Origin: Plasticicumulans lactativorans
GTDB taxonomy: Bacteria > Pseudomonadota > Gammaproteobacteria > Competibacterales > Competibacteraceae
DNA: 64,000 nt
Assembly (NCBI RefSeq): GCF_004341245.1
Contig: NZ_SLWY01000013.1
Span: 1-64,000 of the forward strand
Direction: 5' to 3'
Under the pieces are notes generated by a model. That model was given only the letters and a program-made list of their open reading frames with translations. It was not told where the DNA came from and ran no database searches. Shown here one piece after another: positions 62,698-64,000 of the stretch; positions within the stretch are counted from its first letter, which is position 1, and the number at the start of each line of letters is the position of its first letter. Made by a program: the position numbers and the translations under genes.

Positions 62698-63318
62698 TCA
62701 CGACGTCGCGGCGGCGAGGATCTCGATGCGCCGGGCGAGGTTGGCGCGCGCGCGCGCCTCGCAGCGGGAGCGGAAATACGGCGTGTAGTAGATCGCCGGG
62801 CGCGCCAGCAGCATTTCGAGGAAGGCGCGCTCGCCTTCGCAGCAGGCGATGTCGCAGAGATCCGGGCGTTCCTGGCGCAGGCGGGCGCCGTCGCAGCAGA
62901 ACTGCGTCCAGGGCACGCCGAGGCCGGCGATGTCGATGTCCACGGTCCACGCGGCGGCGGCGTGCGGCGGTGCCACGCGGTGCGTGGTGGCGAGGATGCA
63001 CTCCACCACGCGCGCGGCGATCGGGATGTGGCCGCCGGCCCGCGCCAGCAGCCAGTCGGCGCTCGACGCCTCGTTGTTGCAGGCGCCGGGCACGTAGATG
63101 ACGTCGTGCGTCCACAGCGCCAGCTCCACGACCTCCGGTTCCTCGATCTGCCCGCGCACCGTGTCGAAGGCGCGTACGCAGCGCCAGATGTGCGCGAGCG
63201 TGTGGTAATGGCGGGCCGGCTCGGCGTAGTGCGCGGCAAGGTCCTGCCACACCGCGGCGGCATCCTGGCCGCCGCAGCGTGTCCACAGGTCACGGAAGCG
63301 GGTTTCGGCGTGCGTCAC
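62698..63318 (-). CDS. predicted HD-domain phosphohydrolase
   Basis: The 206-residue protein has an HD-type metal site: HYHTLAHIWRCV (His about 38 and 43), THDVIYVPG (His70-Asp71) and NNEASSADW (about 81-89). This fits a conserved family of predicted metal-dependent phosphohydrolases with no assigned substrate. It begins 11 bases after the cyclase gene stop on the same strand, so the two probably belong to one transcript. It is convergent with the HD-GYP gene. A link to nucleotide second-messenger turnover is possible from context only. Confidence 0.85.
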   Translation of the reverse strand: MTHAETRFRDLWTRCGGQDAAAVWQDLAAHYAEPARHYHTLAHIWRCVRAFDTVRGQIEEPEVVELALWTHDVIYVPGACNNEASSADWLLARAGGHIPIAARVVECILATTHRVAPPHAAAAWTVDIDIAGLGVPWTQFCCDGARLRQERPDLCDIACCEGERAFLEMLLARPAIYYTPYFRSRCEARARANLARRIEILAAATS

Positions 63319-63329
63319 GATGGCGGTTC

Positions 63330-64000
63330 TCAGCGCGTGGGCCCGGCGGCCGGCACCACCACCGGCTCGAGCGTGTACAGGGAGGTGAGCTCGGTGCGTC
63401 CGCGCACCTGGACCTCGCCGACCGGGCGGAAAGCCAGGCCCGCGGGGTCGCCGGCGGCGCGACGCGTCGCCTCCGACACCAGGATGCGGGTGTCGTAATC
63501 CTTGTTCAGTGGTTCGAGGCGGGCGGCGAGGTTCACAGCGTCACCATAGACGGTATAGGCGAGGCGTTCACCCGCGCCCACCAGCCCGCCCACCACCACG
63601 CCGGAATTGATGCCGATGCGCGCGCGCAGGCGCACGCCGTCGCCGAAGCGGCGACGCTCGAGCAGGGCCTGCACCTCCAGCGCGGCGCGGCAGGCGCAGG
63701 CGGCGTGGTCGGGCAGCGCCTGCGGCAGGTTGAAGGTCGCCATCACCGCGTCGCCGATGAACTGGTCGACCACGCCGCCGTGGCGCTCGATCGGCTCCAC
63801 CACGGCCTGGAACACCTCGTTCAGCAGCGCGATCAGCCGCGTCGGCGCCAGCGCTTCCGCCAGGCTGGTGAAGCCCTCGACGTCGAGGAACAGGATGGTC
63901 GCCGGGCGCAGTTCGCCGGCGCCGGTCTCGGGGCGCTCGGCCGCGGCGGCGATGCGCACCGCCACCGCCATTGGCAGGAAGCGCGCCAGTTCGCGCGCGG
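63330..64000 (-). CDS. class III adenylate/guanylate cyclase, 5' part outside window
   Basis: The C-terminal 223 residues or so are visible; the reading frame stays open past the window edge (RARELARFLP before the internal Met), so the N-terminus and any sensor domain are missing. LFLDVEGFTSLAEAL supplies the first metal Asp, and GGVVDQFIGDAVMATFN the second with the loop GDAVMA. AYTVYGDAVNLAARLEP holds the transition-state Asn and Arg. The base-selecting Lys that often precedes the GD motif (VDKFIGD) is Gln here, so substrate choice is uncertain. It leads into the HD phosphohydrolase gene. Confidence 0.88.
   Translation of the reverse strand, partial: ARELARFLPMAVAVRIAAAAERPETGAGELRPATILFLDVEGFTSLAEALAPTRLIALLNEVFQAVVEPIERHGGVVDQFIGDAVMATFNLPQALPDHAACACRAALEVQALLERRRFGDGVRLRARIGINSGVVVGGLVGAGERLAYTVYGDAVNLAARLEPLNKDYDTRILVSEATRRAAGDPAGLAFRPVGEVQVRGRTELTSLYTLEPVVVPAAGPTR

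Overview
The window looks like a chromosomal segment of a high-GC betaproteobacterium, most likely of the Rhodocyclales (Thauera/Azoarcus type). The clues are the base composition, an mhp-type phenylpropanoid operon, long PAS/GAF sensor kinases and class-1-like attC sites. This assignment is inference; no rRNA or marker gene is present. Most genes have the GC-rich codon usage of the host. Two stretches are clearly AT-richer and read as acquired: about 1-3100 and about 24200-27500.

Layout. (1) 1-3135: the end of an integron cassette array with two well-formed attC sites (534-603, 2089-2187) and a REP/attC-like inverted structure. Its cassettes carry an unknown alpha-helical ORF, a coupled pair (four-helix membrane protein plus ComEC-like metallo-beta-lactamase protein) and an AbiJ-like abortive-infection protein. 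(2) 3563-4417: a retropepsin-like protein. (3) 4714-12649: a 3-(3-hydroxyphenyl)propionate meta-cleavage cluster, mhpR divergent from mhpABCD, then an MFS carrier and an HpaI-type aldolase. The operator-like palindrome lies between mhpR and mhpA. (4) 12794-23952: an OmpR-type regulator divergent from a 2534-residue kinase-like/ATPase/GAF/PAS/histidine kinase/receiver protein, then a three-gene operon of two alpha/beta hydrolases and a membrane protein. A shared direct-repeat motif occurs upstream of the regulator and upstream of the hydrolase operon. (5) 23953-27554: an acquired island with GIY-YIG and IS630 debris followed by a compact three-gene cluster: an NdpA/YejK-family protein, a membrane protein and a probable RNase A-like toxin domain protein. 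(6) 27645-37216: mixed chromosomal genes (M23 peptidase-like, membrane protein, isochorismatase-like, methyltransferase/AraC pair, orphan HicB, LysR, ankyrin protein, CynX-type transporter). (7) 37415-45186: a tartrate/glycerate module (ppc, glycerate kinase, dctA, ttuC, divergent LysR). (8) 45220-53198: a SulP transporter, slipin, a lone GH19 lysozyme-like enzyme, and a GntR-controlled ALDH/cupin/beta-decarboxylating dehydrogenase cluster of unknown substrate. (9) 53327-58134: a DoxX-NDH2 fusion, a patatin, acetoacetate decarboxylase and 3-hydroxybutyrate dehydrogenase. (10) 58409-64000: a signalling cluster with a CHASE3 hybrid kinase, a single receiver, an HD-GYP protein, an HD phosphohydrolase and a class III nucleotide cyclase cut by the window edge.

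How it fits together. The mhp genes take 3-(2,3-dihydroxyphenyl)propionate to succinate plus 2-hydroxypentadienoate, and the latter to pyruvate plus acetaldehyde. TtuC can convert tartrate to glycerate, glycerate kinase makes phosphoglycerate, and PEP carboxylase next door can replenish oxaloacetate. Adc and the 3-hydroxybutyrate dehydrogenase handle acetoacetate/3-hydroxybutyrate, as expected in a polyhydroxybutyrate-making bacterium.

The best candidates for undescribed biology are the NdpA-membrane-RNase-like trio (24814-27554) and the membrane/ComEC-like pair in the integron cassette (625-2087). Both look like defence or conflict systems, but no function is shown by the sequence alone. No tRNA, rRNA or CRISPR array was seen.
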